Positions 43,727 to 52,716 are shown, numbered from the stretch's first letter. The stretch: 64,000 nucleotides of DNA from JBCCMQ01 sp039026235 (GCA_039026235.1 JBCCMQ010000014.1:1-64000); one strand, 5' to 3'. Notes: generated by a model not told the origin, from the letters alone. Translations and numbers: made by a program.

Positions 43727-45121
43727 ATGGCCGAACAGGCAAAATTTCTGACCGGCAACCTGTTTCGCCACATCTCGGTCATGTCGCTTACCGCCTCCAT
43801 CGGGCTGATGGCGGTGTTTCTCGTCGATTTCATCGACATGATCTTCATCTCGATGCTGGGCAAGGCCGAGCTTGCGGCCGCCATCGGCTATGCCGGGGCG
43901 ATCCTGTTCTTCACCTCTTCCTTCGGAATTGGCATGGCCATCGCGGCGGGTGCGCTTGTGTCGCGCGCCCTGGGCGCCGGCAACGAAGAAGAAGCGCGGT
44001 CGAAAGCCACGAACGCAATGATTTTCGGCGTCGTCTTCGGCGCGATCTTTGCGGCGCTGGTCTGGAGCAACCTGACCTTCCTGGCGGGGTTGATGGGGGC
44101 GTCGGGTGAGACGCTGGACCTGGCCGTGCTTTACCTGGCGATCATCATTCCCAGCCTTCCATTGCTGATCATCGGCATGATCGGCGGCGCCATTCTGCGC
44201 GCCCATGGAGACGCCCGGCGGTCGATGCTGGCCACGGTGGCCGGGGGCGTCATCAATGCCGTGCTTGATCCCATCCTGATCTTTGGGCTGGATCTGGAAC
44301 TGACGGGCGCTGCGCTTGCCAGCGTGGCCGCACGTGTCGGCATTGCGACCTTCTCGCTGTTACCGCTGATCCGTTACTACGGCGGGTTTCATCTGCCCCG
44401 ACCGGGGGTTTTTCTTGCGGATCTGACGCCCATCTCGGTGATCGCTTTTCCCGCCATTCTGACCCAGCTCGCCACGCCCGTCGGCCAGGCCTGGGTGACC
44501 CGGTCGATGGCGACCTACGGCGAAGACGCTGTGGCTGGAATGGCGATCATCGGTCGCTTGGTGCCCGTGGCCTTCGGCACGGTCTTTGCCCTGTCAGGCG
44601 CCGTCGGCCCGGTGATCGGTCAGAACTTTGGCGCGGGTCTTCAGGATCGCGTCCGGCGCGCGTTCATCGACGGGCTGATCTTCACACTGGTGGTGGTGCT
44701 CAGCGTCACGGTAATTCTGTTTCTTCTCAGGGCGCCAATCGCCGGATTGTTCCAGGCCGATGGACTGACGCGGGAACTGGTGTTTTTGTTCTGCGGGCCC
44801 CTGGCGCTGACATTTTTCTTCAACGGGGCGATCTTTGTCTCGAACGCGGCCTTCAACAATCTGGGGCACCCGTTTTATTCGACATGGACGAACTGGGGCC
44901 GCCATACGCTGGGGACAATTCCGTTCGTGGCCGCGGGCGCCGCGCTTTTCGGCGCCCCGGGCGTCCTGATCGGTCAGGCGGCGGGTGGGCTGGTCTTTGC
45001 CGCCATCGCGGTCTGGCTCGCGTTTCGGGTGATCGAACGCCGCCCCGAGCCCCGGGGCAAGGGTCCGGTGCCGGACAGCTTTCAGCTGCGCCTATTCCAG
45101 CTCTTTCATCGTCACCGATAG
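43727..45121 (+). CDS. MATE-family efflux transporter
   Basis: Cation-coupled multidrug/metabolite exporter with 464 residues and twelve hydrophobic segments in two similar halves. Family-type segments are IGLMAVFLVDFIDMIFISMLGKAELAAAIGYAG near the start and the corresponding FPAILTQLATPVGQAWVTRSMATYGEDAVAGMAI in the second half. It starts one base after the gltX stop, so is cotranscribed with it. The last 30 bases overlap the convergent GGCT-like gene. Confidence 0.93.
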   Translation: MAEQAKFLTGNLFRHISVMSLTASIGLMAVFLVDFIDMIFISMLGKAELAAAIGYAGAILFFTSSFGIGMAIAAGALVSRALGAGNEEEARSKATNAMIFGVVFGAIFAALVWSNLTFLAGLMGASGETLDLAVLYLAIIIPSLPLLIIGMIGGAILRAHGDARRSMLATVAGGVINAVLDPILIFGLDLELTGAALASVAARVGIATFSLLPLIRYYGGFHLPRPGVFLADLTPISVIAFPAILTQLATPVGQAWVTRSMATYGEDAVAGMAIIGRLVPVAFGTVFALSGAVGPVIGQNFGAGLQDRVRRAFIDGLIFTLVVVLSVTVILFLLRAPIAGLFQADGLTRELVFLFCGPLALTFFFNGAIFVSNAAFNNLGHPFYSTWTNWGRHTLGTIPFVAAGAALFGAPGVLIGQAAGGLVFAAIAVWLAFRVIERRPEPRGKGPVPDSFQLRLFQLFHRHR

Positions 45122-45664
45122 ACTTGAAAGCGCCGCATCGACAAAGGCGGTCTCGCTTGGGCTCAGCCGTTGATGGCGCCGGTAGATCGGTGCCGCGCGA
45201 TCATTCAGCACCGGTGCGTCCCAGCCATCGGTCGTTGCAAAGAAATTGGCGGCGCCGTCTTCTCCGAATTCGGCCATAAACCCCTGAATAACCACATCGA
45301 TATAGCTCAGCAGTATCGGATGGCGGGTTTCCGCCCCGGCGGCGCTTGAGGGAGGCACGGCATATATCTCAACCGTGGCCGGCCGGATACCGTCGTGGTC
45401 GCGGTGACTTTCCGGGACCTCATGGCGCCCATACGCACGTTCGCGAACATCAAGCGCCGACCAGTCCCCACCGGGCACTTCGGCGATGACGCCATCGATC
45501 CGCCCGCCGGGCGCCTCATAGGCGGTCAGGTAGGCCAGCGGTCTTGTCGAGGCGTGCATCCACCGGCGGCGCCACCCGCGCACGCTGGCCGCATGGACGC
45601 GCGGGTAATCATGGGTCCGGCGATTGACCAACGATCCATAGCCAAAGAAGAAAGGCGCCGTCAT
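45092..45664 (-). CDS. Gamma-glutamylcyclotransferase-like protein
   Basis: A 190-residue protein with the GGCT-fold start FFFGYGSLVN (the Y-G-S-L substrate loop), then RGWRRRWM and DVRERAYGRHEV, where the conserved acidic residue for catalysis would be the Glu in VRERAYGR. This is the AIG2/GGCT superfamily; members cleave gamma-glutamyl peptides or have unknown roles. Stands alone on the minus strand, converging on the MATE gene with a 30-base overlap. Confidence 0.8.
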   Translation of the reverse strand: MTAPFFFGYGSLVNRRTHDYPRVHAASVRGWRRRWMHASTRPLAYLTAYEAPGGRIDGVIAEVPGGDWSALDVRERAYGRHEVPESHRDHDGIRPATVEIYAVPPSSAAGAETRHPILLSYIDVVIQGFMAEFGEDGAANFFATTDGWDAPVLNDRAAPIYRRHQRLSPSETAFVDAALSSLSVTMKELE

Positions 45665-45758
45665 GCTTGCTCTATCCCTTGTCCGACCCCGAAGGACAAG
45701 CGCCCAAACCCGGCGCGCCTTGACAAAATCAGGGCGATCGCGGACACCCGGCGCCCGT

Positions 45759-45834
<76 letters not shown>

Positions 45835-46054
45835 GACCCCGCATTTCTCTTAAGTTCATTGGCTAAAGGACCCGGCTTGCGGAGATGTGTGGCAGATGAA
45901 GCGAAGTTCTTGCCTGCCTAAGTCCCCACAAGCGGTGTTTTATGCCGCGCCCTCGCCGGGCAAGATGGCTCTTGAGAGCCGGTCTATTTGGAATTAAAGG
46001 GAATTTAGCCAAAGGTCTCGCGCCTCACAGCCAGACAAACCAAAGCTGGCGGCG

Positions 46055-46501
46055 ATGATGAATATACATTTCCTTTTCGGGACCGAGACAGGCACGGCTG
46101 AAATGCTCTGCGAAGACCTGCAAGGCGTTTTCTCGGGCACCCATCAATGTACCATCAAGGGCCTTGATGAGGTCAAGCCGGACGGTCTGTCGACGGACGG
46201 GCTGACCATATTCGTGTGTTCCACGTTCGGTGCCGGTGACCTGCCATCGAATGCCGAGGGCTTCGTGGCCAACCTGAGCAGGACGAAACCGGACCTCAGT
46301 ACGCTTCGCTTTGCGATCTTTGGCTTGGGTGACCGGACGTTTGGGCCGACCTTTGCGCAAGGGTCGGAAAAGCTCATGGCGGCGCTGAAGGAATGCGGCG
46401 CTCAGATGTTGGGCGAGCGCGGGATCTTTGACGCATCAGGGCCGGACATGCCGGAGGATGTGGCGGAGCCCTGGTTGGAAGACGTTCTCAACCAAGCCTG
46501 A
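46055..46501 (+). CDS. Flavodoxin (MioC-like)
   Basis: A 148-residue FMN-binding flavodoxin. The phosphate loop is FGTETGTAEML (T-x-T-G-T) near residue 9; VCSTFGAGDLPSNA and FGLGDRTFGPTF are the isoalloxazine-contact loops. Length and sequence fit the short-chain MioC-like group. The ATG at 46058 may be used instead of 46055. It stands alone between the tRNA-Ala and a gene-free stretch. Electron partner unknown. Confidence 0.9.
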   Translation: MMNIHFLFGTETGTAEMLCEDLQGVFSGTHQCTIKGLDEVKPDGLSTDGLTIFVCSTFGAGDLPSNAEGFVANLSRTKPDLSTLRFAIFGLGDRTFGPTFAQGSEKLMAALKECGAQMLGERGIFDASGPDMPEDVAEPWLEDVLNQA

Positions 46502-46863
46502 ACCGGCACGAGAGCGAGGGCCATGCCCCAAGCAAATGCGCGGCTGAATTGAACTTCTGGGCCGTTTGCCGGCGCGCTCTTGGGTCCGGCCGCAGCAGCG
46601 TGTCCATTGCCGCACATGGATAAGCGATGGCCTTTGAAGCCGGAATTGAAGGTTCTATCGTCCGGCCGGTCATCGACGTTTCCGTAAAATTCATCGCGGG
46701 AAGCAGTCGTCCATTTCCGGTCGGGTGCCGTCTCGTCTTTCGTCTTCACTGACGCTGCCCCATGTTGTTGGCGCGGCATGCGCCTTCTGGGCGGGCGACT
46801 GAGCAGAGGCTTAGGGTGCCGAAGCTGGATCTGCCTAGTCTCGATCGGGAACCCTTGTGGCGG
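46502..46863. other. Intergenic stretch without a recognisable gene (362 bases)
   Basis: Between the flavodoxin gene and the convergent HExxH gene. Open frames here have no family-like sequence and no ribosome-binding site. No tRNA, terminator with T-run, or inverted-repeat pair typical of an insertion sequence was seen. Confidence 0.5.
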
Positions 46864-48666
46864 CTATCTTTCGCGATCTGTCGCAGGGATGGGCAGGATG
46901 TCTGTGGGCGCTTCGGGCAGGGCGTCTTCGATCGGGGGTGCGGGCGCGATGCGGGTGAACCTGCCGCTGATCGACCCCAGGGCAGAGCCGCGGATGCGCA
47001 GGTCTTCCGGGCCGCAGAGGTATTCGAATTCGTAGTGCCGGTCCTGACCTTCTGACCTCAGATCGTTGTTGGAGTTCAGCGACCCGACGCTGCGGTGACC
47101 CCGTGACGTGATAAAATCGCCATAGCCACGGGCAACGTCCCGGTCTTCGCAGACATAGAGATTGGGCCCGCTGCTGCCCCAATAGCCAAGTGCGGCGTTC
47201 AGGTTGTAGACGGTCTGCGTGCGCACCCAATCGGCACCGTCGCGCGCAATGACCTCAGAGGCAAAGGGCTGGTCCGAACGAAACAGCCCGCCCGGATAGA
47301 AGGTCCAGACCGGGGGCGGGTGGTTCATGTACAAGACTTCGGTGCCGGGCATGTAGGACTCAGTGGGCGCCACCCAGGTGTCATCGCGCCAACGCCCGAT
47401 CAGGCACGCGTCGAACGTCGTGGGCAAGTTCGAACAGCTTTGCCGACAGGTGTCGCCCACGCGGTCGGCGCGGATGCTGTAGGTTGACGTATCGGGGTCA
47501 ACGCCAAAGCTGGCCAGGACCAGTTCCATGTCCTCGTCGCAGCGCGTGTCGATGATCACCTCGCTGTCGATCGGGATCCAGGAGCCGTCCGGGTCGCCGT
47601 TGGGCAGAATGTCAGACAGAAAGATCGTGCCGCCGTCTTTCGGGACAAGCCGCCACTGGCCCGGCGCAAGGACCAGCGTTGTGCGCATCAATTTGCCCAG
47701 GGGCACCGCAGCCCCAAAGGTCTGATCCTCGTCCAGCCGGTAGCTGGCGCGCGGGCTGCGGTGGCTGGGTGTCAGGGTTCGGCCGTCGGGCAGGCGGATA
47801 TGGTAAGACGAATAAAGCGTGGCGAAATCGTACCAGCGCTCGGGCTCCAGCAGCCGGTTGATCTTGCGCGCATTGTCGACATCGCGCGCGATACTTCTCA
47901 TGAACGGCAGGATCGCGGATGGACCATCCTTGGCCGACATCCAGGCGAAGAACGGCCAGGCGGCATATTCAAGTTCGGTGAAATCCCTGTCGTCGGCCCA
48001 GAATTCATAGGCAACAAGGTCCACCATGGGCGCGTATGGTATCGCAAACTGACCGAACCAGTCGGCCGAGCCCTCAAGATACCAAAATCGCGGATCGGGT
48101 TCGGTTGCGCTGCCCCGGTTGGCAAAGCTGTCGGAGATGTGCTTGTGCACGATGCAATGGAAGATCTCATGGGCGACGGTGCGCTGCAGGATAAGCGGAT
48201 CATCGGTGAACATGTTGGGTCCGATGGCGATGTTGCAGCGCGACCAGCTGATGCCCGAGCGATAAAAGGATTCCCCATCGGCCTTCGGATGGCGCGTCTT
48301 GCCCACGATCAGTTTGACGAGCTTGCCAAAGTCGATGTCCGGGCCGAGAAGCTGCGCGGCGGTCATCGAGTGGCGGATGGCGGCCTCGATAGCCTCGATC
48401 CCGGCAGGGTTCTCGGGTGCGCCGACCTCAATACCCACTTCGACATGGACCCCGCTTTCTTCGGGGTCGCCTTCCGAGACCCGAAACCGATCGACGATGG
48501 GCCAGCGGCACATCGACGTCCGGAAATCGAGAAACATCGACTGGTGGGGCAGTACGCTTGGGCTGAGTTCGGGGGCGCAGGCCTCAAGTTCCTCGCCCGC
48601 GGCCGCTGTCGTCATGACCGCGATGGCCAAGGACGCGGCCCTGAAAAGGGTCACGGGGCGCCGCAT
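46864..48666 (-). CDS. Exported HExxH putative metallopeptidase, otherwise unrecognised
   Basis: A 600-residue protein not assigned to a named family. It has a signal peptide (about 1-23, ending TTAAAG) and a zinc-peptidase signature: H166-E-I-F-H170 in a helix (TVAHEIFHCIVHK) and Glu198 in WYLEGSADWFGQ, 28 residues further on, the gluzincin arrangement. Six or more Cys in the mature part suggest disulfides and periplasmic or external location. The C-terminal 300 residues have beta-rich sequence without a motif I recognise. It is the last gene of a minus-strand group with two small exported proteins; its start overlaps the stop of the nearer one by 16 bases. Confidence 0.75.
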   Translation of the reverse strand: MRRPVTLFRAASLAIAVMTTAAAGEELEACAPELSPSVLPHQSMFLDFRTSMCRWPIVDRFRVSEGDPEESGVHVEVGIEVGAPENPAGIEAIEAAIRHSMTAAQLLGPDIDFGKLVKLIVGKTRHPKADGESFYRSGISWSRCNIAIGPNMFTDDPLILQRTVAHEIFHCIVHKHISDSFANRGSATEPDPRFWYLEGSADWFGQFAIPYAPMVDLVAYEFWADDRDFTELEYAAWPFFAWMSAKDGPSAILPFMRSIARDVDNARKINRLLEPERWYDFATLYSSYHIRLPDGRTLTPSHRSPRASYRLDEDQTFGAAVPLGKLMRTTLVLAPGQWRLVPKDGGTIFLSDILPNGDPDGSWIPIDSEVIIDTRCDEDMELVLASFGVDPDTSTYSIRADRVGDTCRQSCSNLPTTFDACLIGRWRDDTWVAPTESYMPGTEVLYMNHPPPVWTFYPGGLFRSDQPFASEVIARDGADWVRTQTVYNLNAALGYWGSSGPNLYVCEDRDVARGYGDFITSRGHRSVGSLNSNNDLRSEGQDRHYEFEYLCGPEDLRIRGSALGSISGRFTRIAPAPPIEDALPEAPTDILPIPATDRER

Positions 48667-48950
48667 TTGAACGTGGTTTCGCCCATGAAGTCGGCCACGG
48701 ACTGCAGGAATGCCTGCGATGCATCGACGCCCTGCTCAAGGGCGATCTGTTGGCTTGTTACCTGACCGGAAAAGAAACGGGCCACCGTTTCCTGTTGTTC
48801 CCCGTCGAACATCTCGTCGGCCACCTCCTGCATGCAGTCGCAGGTCGCGGCATCCCAGGTGCCGCGGGCGCTGCAGACCTCGGTGATCGTGCCGGCCTCT
48901 GCGGTCACGGCGAGAAGCGCGGGCGCTGCGATGATGGCAAAGCGGGTCAT
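48651..48950 (-). CDS. Small exported Cys-containing protein, unknown
   Basis: 99 residues from the ATG at 48950, which has AAGGA nine bases upstream. A signal peptide is clear (MTRFAIIAAPALLAVTAEA|GT). The mature 80 residues have four Cys (C-S-A-R, C-D-C and a final K-C-G-A-P), enough for two disulfides, and are otherwise acidic and helical. No family recognised. The 16-base overlap with the downstream HExxH gene suggests coordinated production, perhaps as a partner or inhibitor; that is speculation. Confidence 0.7.
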   Translation of the reverse strand: MTRFAIIAAPALLAVTAEAGTITEVCSARGTWDAATCDCMQEVADEMFDGEQQETVARFFSGQVTSQQIALEQGVDASQAFLQSVADFMGETTFKCGAP

Positions 48951-48966
48951 GTTTTGGTCCTTCTCA

Positions 48967-49389
48967 TTATTCCGTCTCACAGGCCGGGCCGTTCAAGAGT
49001 TCGGTCATCGGATCGGGGTTCTCTGACGAATACCGCAGAGATGCGGTCTGCCCGCCCAGGAATGTCACCGTGTCGGCGCCCTGCTGAATGAAGCCGGCCA
49101 TGGTGATGCGCGCCGCGCTGTCGAGCGTGCAGCGCGTCGTCTCGCCCCCAAGGCCCGCCATGGTGACGACGCATGCATCGCCGTCCGGACCCGCCACCGC
49201 GCGGGCCATGGTGCCACGCAAGAGCGGCACCCAGGCGTCCTGTTCCAGTGGCGCGCATGTTTCAAGGGCGCTGAGATAGGCGGCAGCTTCACGGTCGACA
49301 CGCATGCTGCCGAAGAAATAACTGACCGCCACGGAACTGAGTGCCGCAATCACGGCGAGACCTAAGACAATGCGAACGGCCCACTTCAT
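48967..49389 (-). CDS. Small membrane-anchored protein, unknown
   Basis: 140 residues from the ATG at 49389, preceded by AGGTG at a good distance; an in-frame GTG at 49398 is less likely. A single N-terminal hydrophobic helix (about 4-27) anchors or exports it; the remaining part has four Cys and a beta-like pattern. No family recognised. It is the first of three minus-strand genes that end with the exported HExxH protein, 16 bases before the next gene. Confidence 0.68.
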   Translation of the reverse strand: MKWAVRIVLGLAVIAALSSVAVSYFFGSMRVDREAAAYLSALETCAPLEQDAWVPLLRGTMARAVAGPDGDACVVTMAGLGGETTRCTLDSAARITMAGFIQQGADTVTFLGGQTASLRYSSENPDPMTELLNGPACETE

Positions 49390-50434
49390 CGAAGTCACCT
49401 ATGGAAAATAGCATGAATTTTATGGCCGTGATCATACCCCGAAAAACCCGCCGCATCAACGCGCCGGTAAAATCTCGCTAACCGCAACCCAGACACGACT
49501 GGGCGCGGGCCTTTTCGCCTGCGCGCCGGCGAAAGCGGTTCAGCCGTCACGCGGTCGGTTGCGATTGGACCCTGTTGACCTGTCGGCTGGCAATGGCGGG
49601 ACCCAGGATCGCCGGGGGCAGGAGCAGCGACCGCGACCCTCTGACCGCGCCCATGGGCAGCGATGGGCCCCAAGATTGGCCAACGCGCAAAGGACAGGTC
49701 TCGATGCAAAGACGCAACTGGCGTGTCCGGCCCCGGTCGGTCCCGCAGACCGGATGGACATCGAAGGACCTGGGTCCCACGCCTCTTGGTGATCTTTGCC
49801 TGCGCAAGACCCTCCCGGACCCCCTCGGATGACGGTGGTTCCGCTTTGACCCAGAGCGGGCCCAAAGCTGCGCCGGAACCGGACGTGGTGACATTTGGAA
49901 TGGCGTCGCGGACGCAGCCCGCCCAAATAAAGGCGCGCGCGCAAGGCCGCCGCAACGGGATATGCCGCCGCGCTGGGGGGGCAGCCGGTTGCAGAGGGCG
50001 TCTTCGCCCCGGGGGCCCCGATCCGGGGGCCGTTTCCGGTGCGTCACACCCTTGGGCGTGTTTCTTCCGGTGGGTAAGCAGCGGCGCCGCTGAGCGCCCG
50101 TATGTCCTGTCACCGCGGCCCTGGTGCTGGCGAGGCCACGACGAAACTGCCGGTCGGGGAGGCGGTGGCCTCCGGACGGATGGGTCTTCGCTGTCGTTCG
50201 AACGGGGGGAGGTATAGCGGCGATGGGTTGAGGCGGTGTGAAGGGGGCGTGCGGTGGGGAGGCGCAACTTTGAACCGTTGAGATTTTTGTGTGCTTGTTG
50301 GCGACTGGACGTTCATTGGAGCTTTCAGCCCAAAGCCGACCTTGGGCATTTACATCCCGCATTGCCGCCATTCGCTGCAGTCGTGAACTCTGGGATCGGG
50401 CGAACCCCAAGCTGCGATGCAGCTTTTGCTGGCT
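49390..50434. other. About 1 kb without a convincing gene
   Basis: Three or more long open frames overlap on both strands here, which is common in GC-rich DNA; all translate to Arg/Pro/Ser-rich sequence without motifs, signal peptides or ribosome-binding sites, so none is called. At 49513-49538 a TTTCGCC / GGCGAAA stem with an eight- to nine-base loop can form. The segment around 50300-50420 has lower GC and the look of a degenerate intergenic repeat. No tRNA or insertion-sequence ends seen. Confidence 0.5.
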
Positions 50435-50674
50435 CTATCTCGCAAACCAGTCGAGTAGTTCTGTGAGTGCCAACTCATCAACCGTTCCAATACAAAGCGC
50501 GAACACTGCTAAAGCAGCTAGGCCAAACCGGCTCGTTACGATAACCAAAACCACAAGACTGCAGACTTCGAAAATTCCTTCAGCCATCGCGATCTTTCCG
50601 CCATGCGGCCAAATTAGCTTGCCCTTGAAAGCTTCGTTTGCACCGCTTTGAGGCTCATTTGGCCTAGTGTCCAT
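50435..50674 (-). CDS. Small membrane protein, unknown
   Basis: 79 residues from the ATG at 50674, which has GGAAG five bases upstream; a TTG at 50719, also with GGGAG upstream, would add 15 residues. Residues about 25-70 are hydrophobic (FEVCSLVVLVIVTSRFGLAALAVFALCIG), one long or two short membrane helices. No family recognised. Base composition is clearly more AT-rich than the genes on both sides of the 46-53 kb stretch, as for the next gene, suggesting recent arrival. Confidence 0.55.
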   Translation of the reverse strand: MDTRPNEPQSGANEAFKGKLIWPHGGKIAMAEGIFEVCSLVVLVIVTSRFGLAALAVFALCIGTVDELALTELLDWFAR

Positions 50675-50742
50675 ATCTGCTTCCAGGTGATTGAGTTTTT
50701 GGTCGGATGTCGAAATCAATAGCTCCCGGGCTAGTATCGACG

Positions 50743-50759
50743 CTCAATAGCCGATTGAG
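50743..50759. repeat. Inverted repeat upstream of the small membrane gene
   Basis: CTCAAT and ATTGAG form a perfect six-base dyad around AGCCG, 24 bases before the possible TTG start at 50719. It could be an operator or a small RNA hairpin; no T-run follows. Confidence 0.4.
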
Positions 50760-50842
50760 GAATGCAAAGAAATCCTTCATATCAGATCCTTATCGCTTTC
50801 CGAGCTCAGCTGTTACCGATGTGGGGATCTAGTGATTTACGC

Positions 50843-50859
50843 AAACCGCTTAGCGGTTT
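50843..50859 (-). terminator. Hairpin just after the 475-residue unknown gene
   Basis: AAACCGC and GCGGTTT pair perfectly around TTA five bases beyond the stop codon of the minus-strand gene. The T-tract is inside the stem, and only GCGT follows, so termination strength is uncertain. Confidence 0.4.
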
Positions 50860-50864
50860 CAGGT

Positions 50865-52292
50865 TTATCGCTGGGATTCCGGGAAAATAGCAAAATATCT
50901 CCTTTGAAGACCCGCTCCCGCCTCACCGCGTCTGAGTTCACCAAGATATTCGTTGGCTTGACCAAAGCCTTGTGACCAAAGCTGAGGATTGGCGAGTTTG
51001 GCGTCTTCGGCGGCCAGTCTTGCTACCTGTTCTACAGGAAGGCGAGTGAATGCTGGGTTCTCGTCTGCAATCCGTTCGATATTCTTCAAAAGTTCTACCC
51101 TTCGCTTATTTCGCGAATTGTGAGAATGAGCTCCGGATTTTTGAGCGCGAAGTGACTCAATCTCTTCTGCTCGAAATCCCTTCAAAGCTGCTTCGCTTAG
51201 CTCGCCAGCAACTCTTAACTTCGTGGCCGCTACACCGGCGCGATAGATATCATTTGGCGTCAATCTGATACGGTGCCTGTCAAACGGATCGGCGGAAGCC
51301 TCATGCAATAGAACGGCCGAATCAAGGCCTTCACCGATGTCGCCCAAATACCCAACCTCTTTACTCAATTCCCCAAATGCATATGCCCCCCAAGAAAGGT
51401 ACTCCCAAAGAGGTGAAACAAGTACCTCATGGGATTTTTTCCAAATCACACAGGACTCCAGACGTTCGAGCCCACAGTCAACGGGCAAGCGTGCGCCAAA
51501 TCCAGCCTTTTGAACGAGCCGCGCCGAACCGAACTCGACCTCATTAGAGATATTTGGGGGTTCTTCAGTACAACTCCACTCGACGTAATCACAAAGTCGA
51601 CAACCGATTTCAATTCGATCGAGCCAGGCAGACGCTATATTTAGAGCTTCAAAAGCCCAGAGCCACGTCGATGAGTCTCCGGGAATTCCATGCGCCTCCA
51701 ATAGTTTTACCCGAGCGTAGTCATAGCCTTCGGCTGGTATCGCGTCCTGGATCGAAATTCTGGAATTGTTGCTCCAGCTTTCTTTTGCAACCTTGAACAG
51801 ATCAGGATGAAGTACGCCGTAATAGATGGAGGAGTCCAAAAGAGCACTGCTCAAGTATTCAGAGCGCTCGAACCAATCTCTATCGCTCTGGCTTCGGTGG
51901 TTAACCATCGTTCTACGGACTACAAAGATCTGTCTTGCGGAGTGATCCTTCAGGTCTTGCTCGAGAGCATTGACAAATCTCTTAACAACATCGCCGTTCA
52001 GATCGTGGCTCTCCAACTTCCTTTGAATTTCTTCTCCAATCTCAATTGATTTTGAGAACGCATCTTCCAGAACCGCAATCTCGCGGTCCGTAAGATTATC
52101 CATGGATTTGTTTAGATCTACTCCTTCGAAAATATTTTCGAACAGCGTGAGTAATTCACGGATTTCTGGAATATCGCTCTGTACGGTCATGTCACTCTTA
52201 TTGTTTCTCGCGCTGTCAAAGGTCATTACCTTTGATAGCAGCCAGGTGCTTTCGTCTGGTTGATTGTAGCCACGAATTAAGTTGGAAACCAT
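50865..52292 (-). CDS. 475-residue protein of unknown function, low-GC
   Basis: Not recognised. The protein is soluble, mostly helical and rich in E, S, L and R, with no signal peptide or membrane helix. The N-terminal 110 residues look like a helical bundle (LLTLFENIFEGVDLNKSM and onward), the middle has Trp-rich helices (SSTWLWAFEALNIASAWLDRIEI), and the last 80 residues (NKRRVELLKNIERIADENPAF, then LPVEQVARLAAEDAK) resemble a separate small helical domain ending QRRYFAIFPESQR. The start is uncertain: ATG 52292 has GGGAAC upstream, 52226 and 52190 are alternatives. GC is visibly lower than in the ribosomal genes, pointing to transfer. It is divergent from rplB and occupies the place where rplW is normally found. 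Confidence 0.7.
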   Translation of the reverse strand: MVSNLIRGYNQPDESTWLLSKVMTFDSARNNKSDMTVQSDIPEIRELLTLFENIFEGVDLNKSMDNLTDREIAVLEDAFSKSIEIGEEIQRKLESHDLNGDVVKRFVNALEQDLKDHSARQIFVVRRTMVNHRSQSDRDWFERSEYLSSALLDSSIYYGVLHPDLFKVAKESWSNNSRISIQDAIPAEGYDYARVKLLEAHGIPGDSSTWLWAFEALNIASAWLDRIEIGCRLCDYVEWSCTEEPPNISNEVEFGSARLVQKAGFGARLPVDCGLERLESCVIWKKSHEVLVSPLWEYLSWGAYAFGELSKEVGYLGDIGEGLDSAVLLHEASADPFDRHRIRLTPNDIYRAGVAATKLRVAGELSEAALKGFRAEEIESLRAQKSGAHSHNSRNKRRVELLKNIERIADENPAFTRLPVEQVARLAAEDAKLANPQLWSQGFGQANEYLGELRRGEAGAGLQRRYFAIFPESQR

Positions 52293-52496
52293 AGGTTCCC
52301 AAATATGGACGTATTTTTTCGCACTTAGTCACCTCTGCAGGATGCTGATTAGGTGATCCAACAAAAGCACCCCTGATCGCTGCGCTCTGGACACCGACGC
52401 TTTGAATGCATGCCAAGTTCATCCTCTGGTGAGTGTCGGCTTTGGCCAAATTTTTTCAGAGGTTTTGCTAACGCAGTGAAGGACCGCTTTCCCGCT

Positions 52497-52530
52497 TTAC
52501 TGACGCCCGAACCTTACTGGCGCCAGAACC
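52497..52530. repeat. Tandem 17-base direct repeat upstream of rplB
   Basis: TTACTGACGCCCGAACC (52497-52513) is followed at once by TTACTGGCGCCAGAACC (52514-52530), 15 of 17 identical. It lies about 190 bases before rplB. Could be a regulator binding site, an insertion scar or chance. Confidence 0.6.
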
Positions 52531-52621
52531 GCGCTCTCCCGCCGTAGCCTCGCAGTGTGGCTACCCCCCAACAAACCCTAGACACCCCATCCCTTCCTTG
52601 CTATCAGCCGCCATCGTGCTA

Positions 52622-52639
52622 CCCCGGATTCGTCCGGGG
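52622..52639 (+). promoter_or_regulatory. Stable TTCG-loop hairpin in the rplB leader
   Basis: CCCCGGA and TCCGGGG pair perfectly around the very stable UUCG tetraloop, 77 bases before the rplB ATG. No T-run follows, so it is either a leader structure or RNA-processing/stability element, or the remnant of an upstream terminator. Confidence 0.55.
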
Positions 52640-52716
52640 CGGTGCTCTGTGGGGCTTACCTCCCCTACAAACATAGCTGGGCTGAACGCCCGCAAAGCAA
52701 ACGGAAGAGAGCAAGC

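Larger units (their letters stand above)
52293..52716. other. Divergent intergenic region before rplB (424 bases)
   Basis: Holds the promoters of the low-GC gene and of rplB. Two structures are noted separately: a tandem 17-base repeat (52497-52530) and a TTCG-loop hairpin (52622-52639). rplB itself is preceded by GGAAGAGAG at a normal distance. No rplW, rplD, rplC or rpsJ remnant can be read here. Confidence 0.6.

Noticed and set aside
45092..45121. 30-base convergent overlap of the MATE and GGCT-like genes as a frameshift sign
   Set aside because: Both C-termini look natural and both frames are intact; short convergent overlaps are frequent in this window.
49395..50410. Two overlapping minus-strand frames of about 290 residues and one plus-strand frame of 184
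   Set aside because: Several frames are open at once in GC-rich DNA, all Arg/Pro/Ser-rich with no motif, signal peptide or ribosome-binding site; none stands out as coding.
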